A stretch of DNA of 64,000 bases, from the NCBI RefSeq assembly GCF_900109225.1, contig NZ_FNZK01000010.1, positions 62,001 through 126,000 on the forward strand. The letters are read 5' to 3'. The DNA comes from Propionispira arboris (lineage in GTDB: Bacteria > Bacillota > Negativicutes > Selenomonadales > Selenomonadaceae). Of the stretch, positions 35,867-43,954 are shown one piece after another. The notes beneath the pieces are model-generated. The model was not told the DNA's origin. It did not search any database and saw only the letters and a program-made list of their open reading frames with translations. The stretch's first letter is position 1, and the number at the start of each line of letters is the position of its first letter. Position numbers and translations under genes: made by a program.

Positions 35867-37045
35867 ATGGATGAAAAAATTGAAGAATTTAGCGAAAAAA
35901 CACTGAATTGTATTTTACGTGAAACTGTAGATGCAATGGAAAACAGTAAAACACAAATTTTTGACATTTATGAAGGGGCTCGTAGTGAAGTCGAACATAT
36001 TCAAATGGATATCAAAGAAGTGAAAGAAAAAGTATATGAAGTAATTGAAAAGGTAGATCGACTGGAAGTTGAGGAACAAGCCGCCAAACAAAAACTGGTT
36101 CGAGTGAGCAGGAATTTTAAATCTTATACGGAGTCTGATATTCAAAATTGTTATGAAGCTGTCAAAGATGTCCAGATTCGGCTGGCTATTGCCCGCGAAC
36201 AAGAAGAGCATTTACGGCATCGCCGCGATACGCTGGAAATTCGGCTGCGGAAACTTGCAGCAACTGTGGAAAAGTCAAAACATCTGGTTGTTAAAATTGG
36301 GGTCGTTTTAGGCTATTTGAGTTCACAGATCAATGCGGTTGTGACACAGATTGAAATGCTGAATCAGGATAAAATGCTGGGGGTACAAGTAATCAAAGCC
36401 CAGGAAACTGAACGGCTGCGTGTTTCCCGTGAGATTCACGATGGACCAGCTCAAACGATTGCAAATTTGATTTATCAATCCAGTATTTGTGAACGGATGA
36501 TTGATATTGATTCCGATGAAGCAAAAGCCGGGCTTCAGGAAATTCGTCGTCAAATTCGTCATTGTTTAGGTGAAGTTCGCCGTATCATCTTTGATTTAAG
36601 GCCTATGTCCTTGGATGATTTGGGGCTTGTAGCGACGGTGGATCAATTTTTAGGGAAACTAAAAACACGTGGCAATTTGTCAGTGGCTTTTAATGTTGAA
36701 GGCATAGAAGTTAAAATTAATCAATATGTTGAAGTAAGCATTTTCCGGATTATTCAAGAAGCGTTAAATAATATTTATCGGCATGCGGAGTCTCCTTCAG
36801 CAGAACTTCGCTTGATTTACGGAAAAGAGTATATGTCAGTTGTCATTAAAGATATTGGCAAAGGATTTTTAGTTGATCAGCCTCATGATAACGAGGAACA
36901 AAATGGTTGTTTTGGTCTTATGGGAATGAAAGAGCGGGCTGCTATAATTCACGGGCAGCTTTTGATCGATTCAAAGCCAGGCTGTGGTACAGAAATCCGT
37001 TTGCTAGTACCGTTAAGCGAAGTTTGTGAATCGGATATTAAATAG
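35867..37045 (+). CDS. DegS-like cytoplasmic sensor histidine kinase (orphan)
   Basis: 392 residues without membrane segments. The N-terminal ~180 residues are a long coiled-coil sensor region of DegS type. The HisKA_3 motif SREIHDGPAQTIANL contains the phospho-acceptor His191, and the ATPase core has the N-box EALNNIYRHA and GCFGLMGMKERA. In B. subtilis DegS pairs with the response regulator DegU encoded beside it. Here no response-regulator gene is adjacent: the next gene is a decarboxylase. It starts just after the DnaA-box cluster. Confidence 0.9.
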   Translation: MDEKIEEFSEKTLNCILRETVDAMENSKTQIFDIYEGARSEVEHIQMDIKEVKEKVYEVIEKVDRLEVEEQAAKQKLVRVSRNFKSYTESDIQNCYEAVKDVQIRLAIAREQEEHLRHRRDTLEIRLRKLAATVEKSKHLVVKIGVVLGYLSSQINAVVTQIEMLNQDKMLGVQVIKAQETERLRVSREIHDGPAQTIANLIYQSSICERMIDIDSDEAKAGLQEIRRQIRHCLGEVRRIIFDLRPMSLDDLGLVATVDQFLGKLKTRGNLSVAFNVEGIEVKINQYVEVSIFRIIQEALNNIYRHAESPSAELRLIYGKEYMSVVIKDIGKGFLVDQPHDNEEQNGCFGLMGMKERAAIIHGQLLIDSKPGCGTEIRLLVPLSEVCESDIK

Positions 37046-37061
37046 AAAATGAGGAATCGGT

Positions 37062-38522
37062 GTGAATAGGCAAAGACAGAAGAAGATGCCGCTTTTGCAG
37101 GCAATGCGGCAGTATGCAGATTCTGGTGTAGTGGGATTTCATACACCAGGACACAAACAGGGCAAAGGTGTCTATAGTTCATTGCGTGATCTGGTGACGC
37201 CGCTTGGCTGGAAAATGGAAGTATCACTCATGGATGAATTGGATGACCTGCATGAACCAACGATGTGCATCAAAGAAGCACAGGATCTTGCCGCCGATTT
37301 GTATGGTGCGGATGCTACGTATTTTATTATCAATGGGACAACGGGAGCTATTCAGGCTATGGTGCTGGCTGCCTTGCGGCCTGGTGAAAAAATTATTGTG
37401 CCGCGTAACGCACATCGGTCGATTATTGGTGGAATTATGTTAAGCGGTGCGATACCAATTTTTATTCAGCCCGAAATCGATGCAGAACTGGGGATTGCCA
37501 TGGGAATAGCGACAGAGACCGTTGACAAGGCGATTACAGCGCATCCTGATGCGAAGGCAGTACTTATCATTAATCCTACCTATTATGGTGTGGCATCGGA
37601 TCTCCAGGCCATAGCGACGTTAGTACATGACAATAACATGCTGCTGCTTGTAGATGAAGCACATGGACCTCATTTGAAATTTAATGTATCTTTGCCCTTG
37701 CAGGCACTTGATGCTGGGGCGGATATTGTGGCACAAAGTACGCATAAAATTATTGGATCCATGACGCAATCTTCAATGCTTCATGTTAAGTATGGACGAA
37801 TTCACCCGGAACGATTACGGATGATGGTGAGTTTGGTCCAGTCGACGAGTCCCAACTACCTGTTACTGGGGTCTTTAGATGCGGCGCGTATGCAGATGGC
37901 AGAAAGCGGACCACAGCTTATTGGCCGGGCCGTAGATTTGGCGAATTGGATTCGTCGCGAGATCACACAAATTAAAGGCCTTTACTGTTTTGGCATGGAA
38001 CGGCTGCACCAGTCTGGTGCTTATGCGTTAGATGTTACGAAAATTACGGTTACAGTTCGCGATCTTGGTATAAGTGGTGCCTGTGCCGAACATATTTTAC
38101 GACATAAATATAAGATTCAATGTGAATTATCCGATGTATATAATGTTTTATTTATTATTTCACTCGGTGATAGTGAGGTCGAAGCGAGAATTTTAGTGAA
38201 TGCCTTGCAGAATCTGGCGGCAAGTCAGCAGCACAATAGGCAGCGTTTTACACAACCAATGGCTTTGCCAAAAATCCCCAGGCAAAGATTGGCACCTCGT
38301 GAGGCCTTGTTTTCTGATACGGCTGTTCAGCCTTTTGATACGAGTGAAGGGTGTGTGGCAGGTGAAGTCATTACTTTTTATCCGCCGGGAATTCCGGTTA
38401 TTTGTCCAGGTGAAGAGATTACAAAAGAAATTATTAATTATATAAGGGCCATGCAAAAAATCGGGTTAAAAATAGTCGGACCGCAGGATGTTACGCTCAA
38501 AATGATAAAAATAATCAAATGA
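37062..38522 (+). CDS. Orn/Lys/Arg decarboxylase family protein (PLP fold I), YaaO-like
   Basis: 486 residues. GFHTPGHKQGKG, NGTTGAIQAMVLA, LLVDEAHGPHLKF and the PLP lysine in STHKIIGSMTQSSMLHV define the fold-I basic amino-acid decarboxylases (SpeA/CadA/YaaO). B. subtilis yaaO likewise precedes tmk. It may be an arginine or lysine decarboxylase for polyamines. It is not related in fold to the decarboxylase at 34177. Start GTG 37062 behind GAGGAA, 16 bp after the kinase gene. Confidence 0.9.
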   Translation: MNRQRQKKMPLLQAMRQYADSGVVGFHTPGHKQGKGVYSSLRDLVTPLGWKMEVSLMDELDDLHEPTMCIKEAQDLAADLYGADATYFIINGTTGAIQAMVLAALRPGEKIIVPRNAHRSIIGGIMLSGAIPIFIQPEIDAELGIAMGIATETVDKAITAHPDAKAVLIINPTYYGVASDLQAIATLVHDNNMLLLVDEAHGPHLKFNVSLPLQALDAGADIVAQSTHKIIGSMTQSSMLHVKYGRIHPERLRMMVSLVQSTSPNYLLLGSLDAARMQMAESGPQLIGRAVDLANWIRREITQIKGLYCFGMERLHQSGAYALDVTKITVTVRDLGISGACAEHILRHKYKIQCELSDVYNVLFIISLGDSEVEARILVNALQNLAASQQHNRQRFTQPMALPKIPRQRLAPREALFSDTAVQPFDTSEGCVAGEVITFYPPGIPVICPGEEITKEIINYIRAMQKIGLKIVGPQDVTLKMIKIIK

Positions 38523-38553
38523 AAAATTTAAGGAATAATGTGGTGAGATAGAT

Positions 38554-39228
38554 ATGAAGGGGAAATTAATTATTATTGAAGCTGGGGATGGCTGTGGTAA
38601 GGCAACTCAGACAAAAGCTTTATTTGAACATTTGCAAAAAGATGGCCAGCGGGTTCATAAAATTGAGTATCCAGATTATGCCAGTGAATCATCTGCGTTG
38701 GTTAAGATGTATTTGAATGGTGATTTTGGTAAAAAAGCGGAAGACGTTAATGCTTATGCGGCATCTACATTTTATGCGGTAGACCGTTACGCATCTTTTC
38801 GGATGAAATGGAAACAATGGTATGATGCTGGGGACATTATTATTGCCGATCGTTATACGACATCGAATATGGTCCATCAAGCTGTTAAATTTTCCAATCT
38901 GCAGGAACGGGAAGATTTTTTGACGTGGCTTTGGGATCTGGAATTTATTAAGCTGGGCCTACCTATTCCATCCATGGTGATTTTTTTAGAGATGGCACCC
39001 GAGTTTAGTGAAAGGCTGATTACAAGCCGTTCTGATAAAATGCACCAGGTGAAGGACATCCATGAACAAGATCAACTCTATTTGCAGAGATGTCATGCTG
39101 CTTATTGCCAATTGGCAGAAAAATATGGCTGGTTTACGGTTTCTTGTGTCAACAATGAAAAATTAAAAAGTATTGAAGAAATTCATGGCGAAATTTATGC
39201 GTTGCTACCAACGCTATTATTAAAATAA
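38554..39228 (+). CDS. tmk: Thymidylate kinase-like deoxynucleotide kinase
   Basis: 224 residues. The P-loop EAGDGCGKATQT, the ADRYTTSN motif (DR-Y) and YPDYASESS near residue 40 match the dTMP kinase family, which phosphorylates dTMP to dTDP. The residue after the P-loop Lys is Ala rather than the usual Ser/Thr, as in a divergent tmk subgroup that I recall from Clostridia-like bacteria. Its place between the yaaO-like and yaaR genes is the tmk position of B. subtilis. Confidence 0.85.
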   Translation: MKGKLIIIEAGDGCGKATQTKALFEHLQKDGQRVHKIEYPDYASESSALVKMYLNGDFGKKAEDVNAYAASTFYAVDRYASFRMKWKQWYDAGDIIIADRYTTSNMVHQAVKFSNLQEREDFLTWLWDLEFIKLGLPIPSMVIFLEMAPEFSERLITSRSDKMHQVKDIHEQDQLYLQRCHAAYCQLAEKYGWFTVSCVNNEKLKSIEEIHGEIYALLPTLLLK

Positions 39229-39241
39229 CAATGCGGTCAAG

Positions 39242-39280
39242 CTAAGAGGAATTCCTGTAATTTAGAACCTCTTTTATTGC
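39242..39280 (+). terminator. Possible weak terminator after tmk
   Basis: AAGAGGAATTC pairs loosely with GAACCTCTT, followed by TTATTG. The T-run is poor. Confidence 0.4.
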
Positions 39281-39401
39281 TTATTTTGTTGAAAACAATT
39301 ATAATTTAACTAGAGTGGGGTTTTCTGATATTTCGTAAATGGTAAAATCAGAAGAAGTGTCCACATCCCTATAGTCATTATCATGATAAAGGATGTATAT
39401 T

Positions 39402-39848
39402 ATGAAAATAGATGGTTTAGGCGCGCAACGGACAATCCCGATGGGAGACCGTGATACAGGAACAAAGGTAGCAAAAAAGAACAGTGATTTTTCATCGGAG
39501 CTTACACGTAATCAGGATGGACTTTCCTTAGAAAAAATGAATGAGCTGCTGGCGAAAATTGATGAACAGGGTGCAAAACTAACTCAAACACCAACGTATG
39601 ATGAACTCAAGTCCTATCGTGATTTAGTTAAGACATTCGTAGGTGAAGCTGTTTCACGCATGTATAGCATGCAGACACAAACCGGCTGGGATCGACAAGG
39701 ACGGCAAAAGGTCTACACAACGGTACGTAAGGTTGATGGTAAAATGGAAGAAATGGCAGAAGAAATACGTTTGGGGCAGTCCACCCAGCTTAGCATTGCT
39801 GCGAAACAAGATGTGATCCGTGGCATGCTTGTGGATTTATACATGTAA
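39402..39848 (+). CDS. yaaR: YaaR family (DUF327) protein
   Basis: 148 residues from ATG 39402, which has AAAGG about 9 nt upstream; the ATG at 39393 sits on that RBS. Mostly helical and charged, with YDELKSYRDLVKTFVGEAV and the C-terminal GMLVDLYM, as in YaaR proteins, whose role is unknown. In B. subtilis yaaR also lies directly before holB. The stop TAA overlaps the first codon of holB. Confidence 0.88.
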   Translation: MKIDGLGAQRTIPMGDRDTGTKVAKKNSDFSSELTRNQDGLSLEKMNELLAKIDEQGAKLTQTPTYDELKSYRDLVKTFVGEAVSRMYSMQTQTGWDRQGRQKVYTTVRKVDGKMEEMAEEIRLGQSTQLSIAAKQDVIRGMLVDLYM

Positions 39849-40828
39849 TGGAAATTATGTGGGAGAAAATCATTGGGCATATAGAAATTATTCAGCGTTT
39901 AAAAAATTTGATTCAAGAAAATCGCATGCCGCATGCGCTGTTATTTGTGGGGCCAAAAGGGATCGGCAAATTTTTAACCGCACAGATAACAGCTGCGGCA
40001 CTTTTTTGTAATGGAAAAGAAAAACCTTGCGGTTTATGTCCTTCGTGTCAGGCTCTTTTGACGGATACACATCCTGATTTTTATACAGTAGAACCGGATG
40101 GGAAAATGATTAAGATTGAACAGATCCGCCACTTGCAGACGGAAGTGGCTCTGGCGCCGTATCTGGCTGACAAACGTATTGTGATCATTGATCAAGCGGA
40201 AACAATGAATGTTCAGGCAGCGAACAGCTTGCTTAAGATACTAGAAGAACCAACCGGTAATCTTGTTTTTATTTTAATTGCCAATAATCGGCAATCACTT
40301 TTAGATACGATTATTTCCCGGTGTATGATGGTGCCATTTCATGCATTGGAATTGTCTTGTTTGGCGGGGGCTTTAGAACAAAGAGGTATTGCGGCAGAAG
40401 ATGCAATACCTCTGGCGGCATTGGCTGAAGGCAGCTTGGGAAAAGCAATTGATTTACAGGATAATGGTGGATTGGAACTGCGACGTCAAGCTTTGGATCT
40501 TTTGGTGCAGCTTCAACAAATGGATATGGATGCTGTTTGGGTCTGTGGACAGAAATTGGGGGACCTTGATCGTGAAACACTGCAGGAATTTGTGCTGTAC
40601 TTAAATATGCTTTTGCGTGATTTTCTTGTTTTACAGGTGGATGAGCAAAGCAATAAATTATACAATCAAGATGTAGCTTCAGTGCTTTTGGAGCAGAAAT
40701 TATATTGGTCAGAAAATAAATTATTACGGGCGATGAAAGAAATTACTGTTGCGCAAAAGATGTTGAGCTCAAATGCGAATGCACGGCTCGTCATGGAACA
40801 GTTTTTGATTAAGTTGTGCGATTTATGA
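39848..40828 (+). CDS. holB: DNA polymerase III delta-prime subunit
   Basis: 326 residues. IIGHIEIIQRLKNLIQENRM, the P-loop GPKGIGKF, the zinc module CGLCPSCQ, and the sensor region NSLLKILEEPTGNLVFILIA identify the clamp-loader delta-prime subunit. It helps load the sliding clamp at the replication fork. ATG 39848 overlaps the yaaR stop (TAATG); ATG 39857 (MWEKIIGH) is an equally plausible start. Confidence 0.93.
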   Translation: MEIMWEKIIGHIEIIQRLKNLIQENRMPHALLFVGPKGIGKFLTAQITAAALFCNGKEKPCGLCPSCQALLTDTHPDFYTVEPDGKMIKIEQIRHLQTEVALAPYLADKRIVIIDQAETMNVQAANSLLKILEEPTGNLVFILIANNRQSLLDTIISRCMMVPFHALELSCLAGALEQRGIAAEDAIPLAALAEGSLGKAIDLQDNGGLELRRQALDLLVQLQQMDMDAVWVCGQKLGDLDRETLQEFVLYLNMLLRDFLVLQVDEQSNKLYNQDVASVLLEQKLYWSENKLLRAMKEITVAQKMLSSNANARLVMEQFLIKLCDL

Positions 40829-40844
40829 TAGAGGAGGCTGCGTT

Positions 40845-41663
40845 GTGCAGATAGTAGTGGGAGTACGCTTCAAAGAAGCGGGAAAAATATATTATTTTGA
40901 TCCAGGACAACTTGTGCTTGTACAAGATGATGATGTTATCGTTGAAACAGCACGTGGCATAGAATATGGAATGGTGGTTATTGGTCCTCGTGAAGTAAAG
41001 GATGAAGACATTGTTTTACCTTTAAAAACTGTGCAGCGTAAAGCTACACCGAGTGACCGTACGAAAGTTAAAGAAAATGAAGTTAAAGAAAAAGAAGCTT
41101 TTACGATTTGTGAAAAGAAAATTGTAACGCATGCTTTACCAATGAAACTGATTGATGTTGAGTATACGTTTGATGTGAATAAAATTATTTTTTATTTTAC
41201 AGCGGATGGCCGTATTGATTTTAGAGAATTAGTAAAAGATTTAGCAGCTGTTTTTCGTACACGTATTGAACTTCGGCAAATTGGTGTACGTGATGAAGCC
41301 AAACTTATGGGCGGGATTGGTTGCTGCGGCCGATCATTATGCTGTTCAACCTTTCTTGGCGATTTTGAACCAGTTTCCATTCGTATGGCAAAAGAGCAGA
41401 ATCTGTCACTGAATCCAACGAAAATTTCGGGAATTTGCGGCAGATTAATGTGCTGCTTGAAATATGAAAATGACTGTTATTGCAATAAATGTCCAAGTAA
41501 GAAAATTACGGCACCAAAGCCGGGGACTCGTGTTATTACGGTTGAGGGTGAAGGAAAAGTAATTTCGATTCACAATCAGCGTAAAACGGCAACCATTTTA
41601 CTCGATGACAGTAAAACAGTAGTAGCTTCATGGGAGGATGTAATTTCAAAAGATGAAGCTTGA
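40845..41663 (+). CDS. ricT: RicT (YaaT), PSP1-domain protein
   Basis: 272 residues. A PSP1 domain with the cysteine clusters CCGRSLCC and GICGRLMCCLKYE; the RicA-F-T complex binds Fe-S clusters and, in B. subtilis, is needed with RNase Y for mRNA processing and for sporulation and competence. RicA and RicF genes are not adjacent here. Start GTG 40845 behind GAGGAGG. Overlaps trmN6 by 11 bp. Confidence 0.93.
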   Translation: MQIVVGVRFKEAGKIYYFDPGQLVLVQDDDVIVETARGIEYGMVVIGPREVKDEDIVLPLKTVQRKATPSDRTKVKENEVKEKEAFTICEKKIVTHALPMKLIDVEYTFDVNKIIFYFTADGRIDFRELVKDLAAVFRTRIELRQIGVRDEAKLMGGIGCCGRSLCCSTFLGDFEPVSIRMAKEQNLSLNPTKISGICGRLMCCLKYENDCYCNKCPSKKITAPKPGTRVITVEGEGKVISIHNQRKTATILLDDSKTVVASWEDVISKDEA

Positions 41664-42393
41664 TCTCAAAGATAATGAACGACTAGATGACTTAGTAATC
41701 CAAGGATTGAAAATCATTCAAAATGAACGACAGTTTTGTTTTTCATTGGATGCAGTCTTATTGGCTCATTTTGCTAAAGTAAAAAAAAGAGCCCATGTTC
41801 TTGACCTTGGAACGGGAACTGGGGTTATAGCTTTATTGCTTTCGACACGGCAGACAGAAAAAATCGATGCCTTGGAGTTAAATCCGGTAATGGCAGATTT
41901 AGCAGCGCGTAATGTAGAACTCAATGCTTTACAAGAAAAAATTGTAGTTCATGAAGGCGATTTGTGTAATATTCGGGAGATTTTTCCAGCGGAGTTTGTC
42001 GATCTGGTTGTTTCAAATCCTCCGTATCGTCCCTTGGAACAGGGCGATTTGAACCTTTTAAGTGATGTAGCAAAAGCACGGCACGAAGTGACAGCAACGC
42101 TGCAGGATGTTGTCAAAGCGGCGCGGTATTGTCTGAAATTTCGCGGCCGTTTTGCAATGGTACATTTGCCAGAACGAATCGGTGAAATTATTATAGCGAT
42201 GCATGAGGCGGGTATTGAGCCAAAACGTTTACGTTTTGTTCACCCGAGACTTGGCAAAGCACCGAATATGGTTCTGGTTGAAGGTATAGCTGGAGCAAAA
42301 CCAGGCGGTATGCTTGTGGAACCACCATTGATTGTTTATGGAAGTGATGGCAGTTACGCAAGGGAAATCGTTGAGTATTATCAGGAAAGATAA
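41653..42393 (+). CDS. trmN6: tRNA1(Val) (adenine(37)-N6)-methyltransferase, YabB family
   Basis: 246 residues. SAM-binding LDLGTGTGVIALLLS and the catalytic N6-adenine motif SNPPYRP are clear. The family methylates A37 of a valine tRNA. In B. subtilis yabB is likewise between ricT and rsmI. Start ATG 41653 lies inside the end of ricT, indicating translational coupling. Confidence 0.9.
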   Translation: MKLDLKDNERLDDLVIQGLKIIQNERQFCFSLDAVLLAHFAKVKKRAHVLDLGTGTGVIALLLSTRQTEKIDALELNPVMADLAARNVELNALQEKIVVHEGDLCNIREIFPAEFVDLVVSNPPYRPLEQGDLNLLSDVAKARHEVTATLQDVVKAARYCLKFRGRFAMVHLPERIGEIIIAMHEAGIEPKRLRFVHPRLGKAPNMVLVEGIAGAKPGGMLVEPPLIVYGSDGSYAREIVEYYQER

Positions 42394-42397
42394 ACTG

Positions 42398-42452
42398 GGG
42401 TGGCTGCCTGATTTCTTTGTAATAAAGAGATTGGGCACATCCTGTTTTTTTA
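42398..42452 (+). terminator. Possible imperfect terminator between trmN6 and rsmI
   Basis: GGTG-GCC-ATTTCTTT pairs imperfectly with AAAGAGAT-GGC-CC around a short loop, with T7 afterwards. It could attenuate rather than stop transcription into rsmI. Confidence 0.55.
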
Positions 42453-42464
42453 TTAGGAGGAACT

Positions 42465-43337
42465 ATGGAAACGAGTAATAAACCGGGCATATTATATCTA
42501 TGTGCAACACCAATCGGTAATCTGGAAGATATGACATATCGGGCCGTGCGCCTTTTGGGAGAAGTGAATCGTATTGCAGCGGAAGATACGCGCCACACAC
42601 GTAAACTTTTAACGCATTATGATATTCACACCGCGTTGACAAGTTATCACGAGCACAATAAATTTACAAAAGGACCGGAATTAATTGACTATTTACTGAC
42701 GGGTGAAGATCTTGTATTAGTAAGTGATGCCGGGCTCCCGGGAATTGCTGATCCAGGAAGCCATTTGGCCCAGCTGGCCATTGCTGAAGGTATTCAAGTT
42801 ACACCGCTTCCCGGGGCAAATGCGGCACTTTCGGGGCTGATTTGTTCAGGACTGGATACGACAGTTTTCACTTTTGTCGGGTTTTTACCAAAAACAACGA
42901 AAAAAAAGCGTGAAATTTTAGCGAATTTGCCGAAACGGCCGGAGACATTGCTCTTTTATGAATCACCGCATCATTTAAAAGCTACATTGAAAGAACTTGC
43001 GGATGTATTAGGTCAAGATCGACCAGCGGTGGTGGGGCGTGAGCTCACAAAAAAATTCGAAGAATTTATTCGCGGTTCGTTAGGATCTATCGCAGCATAT
43101 TTTCAGGATAATCAGCCGCGGGGGGAATTTGTGATTATTGTTGATGGTTATAATAGTGAAGCCGATACAGATAAAGTTGCTGAAACAATTGAACCAGCAG
43201 ACTTGGTTGTCCAGCTTATGACGGAGGGTTTGGATAAAAAAATTGCGATGAAACAGGCTGCGCAGCAACTGGGAATTCGTAAACGTGATGTATATCAGGC
43301 TGTTTTAGCAGCAGAAAAAAGAAACCCAAAAGGATGA
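42465..43337 (+). CDS. rsmI: 16S rRNA (cytidine(1402)-2'-O)-methyltransferase
   Basis: 290 residues of the tetrapyrrole-methylase fold: LYLCATPIGNLEDMTYRAVR, AAEDTRHTRKLL, SDAGLPGIADPGSHL and FYESPHHL. It methylates the ribose of C1402 in 16S rRNA. RBS AGGAGG at 42455-42460. The terminator overlaps the last codons. Confidence 0.97.
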   Translation: METSNKPGILYLCATPIGNLEDMTYRAVRLLGEVNRIAAEDTRHTRKLLTHYDIHTALTSYHEHNKFTKGPELIDYLLTGEDLVLVSDAGLPGIADPGSHLAQLAIAEGIQVTPLPGANAALSGLICSGLDTTVFTFVGFLPKTTKKKREILANLPKRPETLLFYESPHHLKATLKELADVLGQDRPAVVGRELTKKFEEFIRGSLGSIAAYFQDNQPRGEFVIIVDGYNSEADTDKVAETIEPADLVVQLMTEGLDKKIAMKQAAQQLGIRKRDVYQAVLAAEKRNPKG

Positions 43338-43366
43338 TTTCCATCCTTTTGGGTTTCTTTTTTTCT
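43320..43366. terminator. Bidirectional terminator between rsmI and abrB
   Basis: AGAAACCCAAAAGGATG and CATCCTTTTGGGTTTCT form a 17-bp perfect stem, followed by T7. It begins inside the rsmI coding end. Confidence 0.93.
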
Positions 43367-43398
43367 GTAGTAGTACAAAGAGCAGAGTAAAGGGAACT

Positions 43399-43650
43399 TT
43401 ATTTCTCTGATTGTAATGCATCCACGCATTCACCGCAGACATTTTTGCCTTTGAATTTTGTCACATTGTCGGCATTACCGCAAAAAATGCAGGCACATGA
43501 CGGTTCATATTTGCGAAGAATAATACGATCTTGATCAACATAAATTTCCAAGGCGTCTTTTTCTTCAATTGCAAGAGTTCGACGCAATTCAATCGGGATA
43601 ACGACCCTGCCTAGTTCATCTACTTTACGAACGATACCAGTTGATTTCAT
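43399..43650 (-). CDS. abrB: AbrB family transition-state regulator with C-terminal zinc-finger-like motif
   Basis: 83 residues. The N-terminal swapped-hairpin DNA-binding domain (GIVRKVDELGRVVIPIELRR) is canonical. The C-terminal half has two CxxC pairs (CIFCGNAD and NVCGECVDAL), suggesting a zinc site. In B. subtilis abrB is at this same place, reading opposite to rsmI and metG. A promoter TTGAAA/TATTAT with 17-bp spacing lies at 43745-43717 on the minus strand. Confidence 0.92.
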   Translation of the reverse strand: MKSTGIVRKVDELGRVVIPIELRRTLAIEEKDALEIYVDQDRIILRKYEPSCACIFCGNADNVTKFKGKNVCGECVDALQSEK

Positions 43651-43716
43651 AGTTGCGACTCTCCTTTTTAATAAATAATTTTGACTACCTAGTATTCAAA
43701 ATGTTAGGTTAAGTAA

Positions 43717-43745
43717 ATAATACCATATATTACAAACACTTTCAA
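43717..43745 (-). promoter_or_regulatory. Predicted abrB promoter
   Basis: Minus strand TTGAAA (43745-43740), 17-bp spacer, TATTAT (43722-43717). Confidence 0.6.
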
Positions 43746-43794
43746 CAAAATAGTTTACAGAATTTATAGACTTTAGTGAAAATAAATCGTGGTA

Positions 43795-43840
43795 CGGCAG
43801 ACTAAAAGGCTGGATGTAATTTCTTTAATGCATTATATAG
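43795..43840 (-). repeat. Palindromic repeat family, copy 3 (left-end fragment)
   Basis: Read on the minus strand it starts CTATATAATGCATTAAAG and continues through AAATTACATCCAGCC to a GTCTGCC block, matching the left ends of the copies at 48259 and 51705 over about 45 bp. The right end is missing. It lies in the abrB-metG intergenic region (43651-43954), which otherwise holds only the two promoters listed. Confidence 0.75.
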
Positions 43841-43872
43841 AGATGCGTTTTGAAATTTTTTTTATAAAATTT

Positions 43873-43901
43873 TTGTTCAGCGGGGCAATTTGCTTTATAA
43901 T
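43873..43901 (+). promoter_or_regulatory. Predicted metG promoter
   Basis: TTGTTC (43873-43878), 17-bp spacer, TATAAT (43896-43901). No T-box is seen before metG. Confidence 0.6.
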
Positions 43902-43954
43902 AGAAGAACGACGTTAAAATGTTTGCGTAATTTATTGGAGGAGGACTTATTTTC

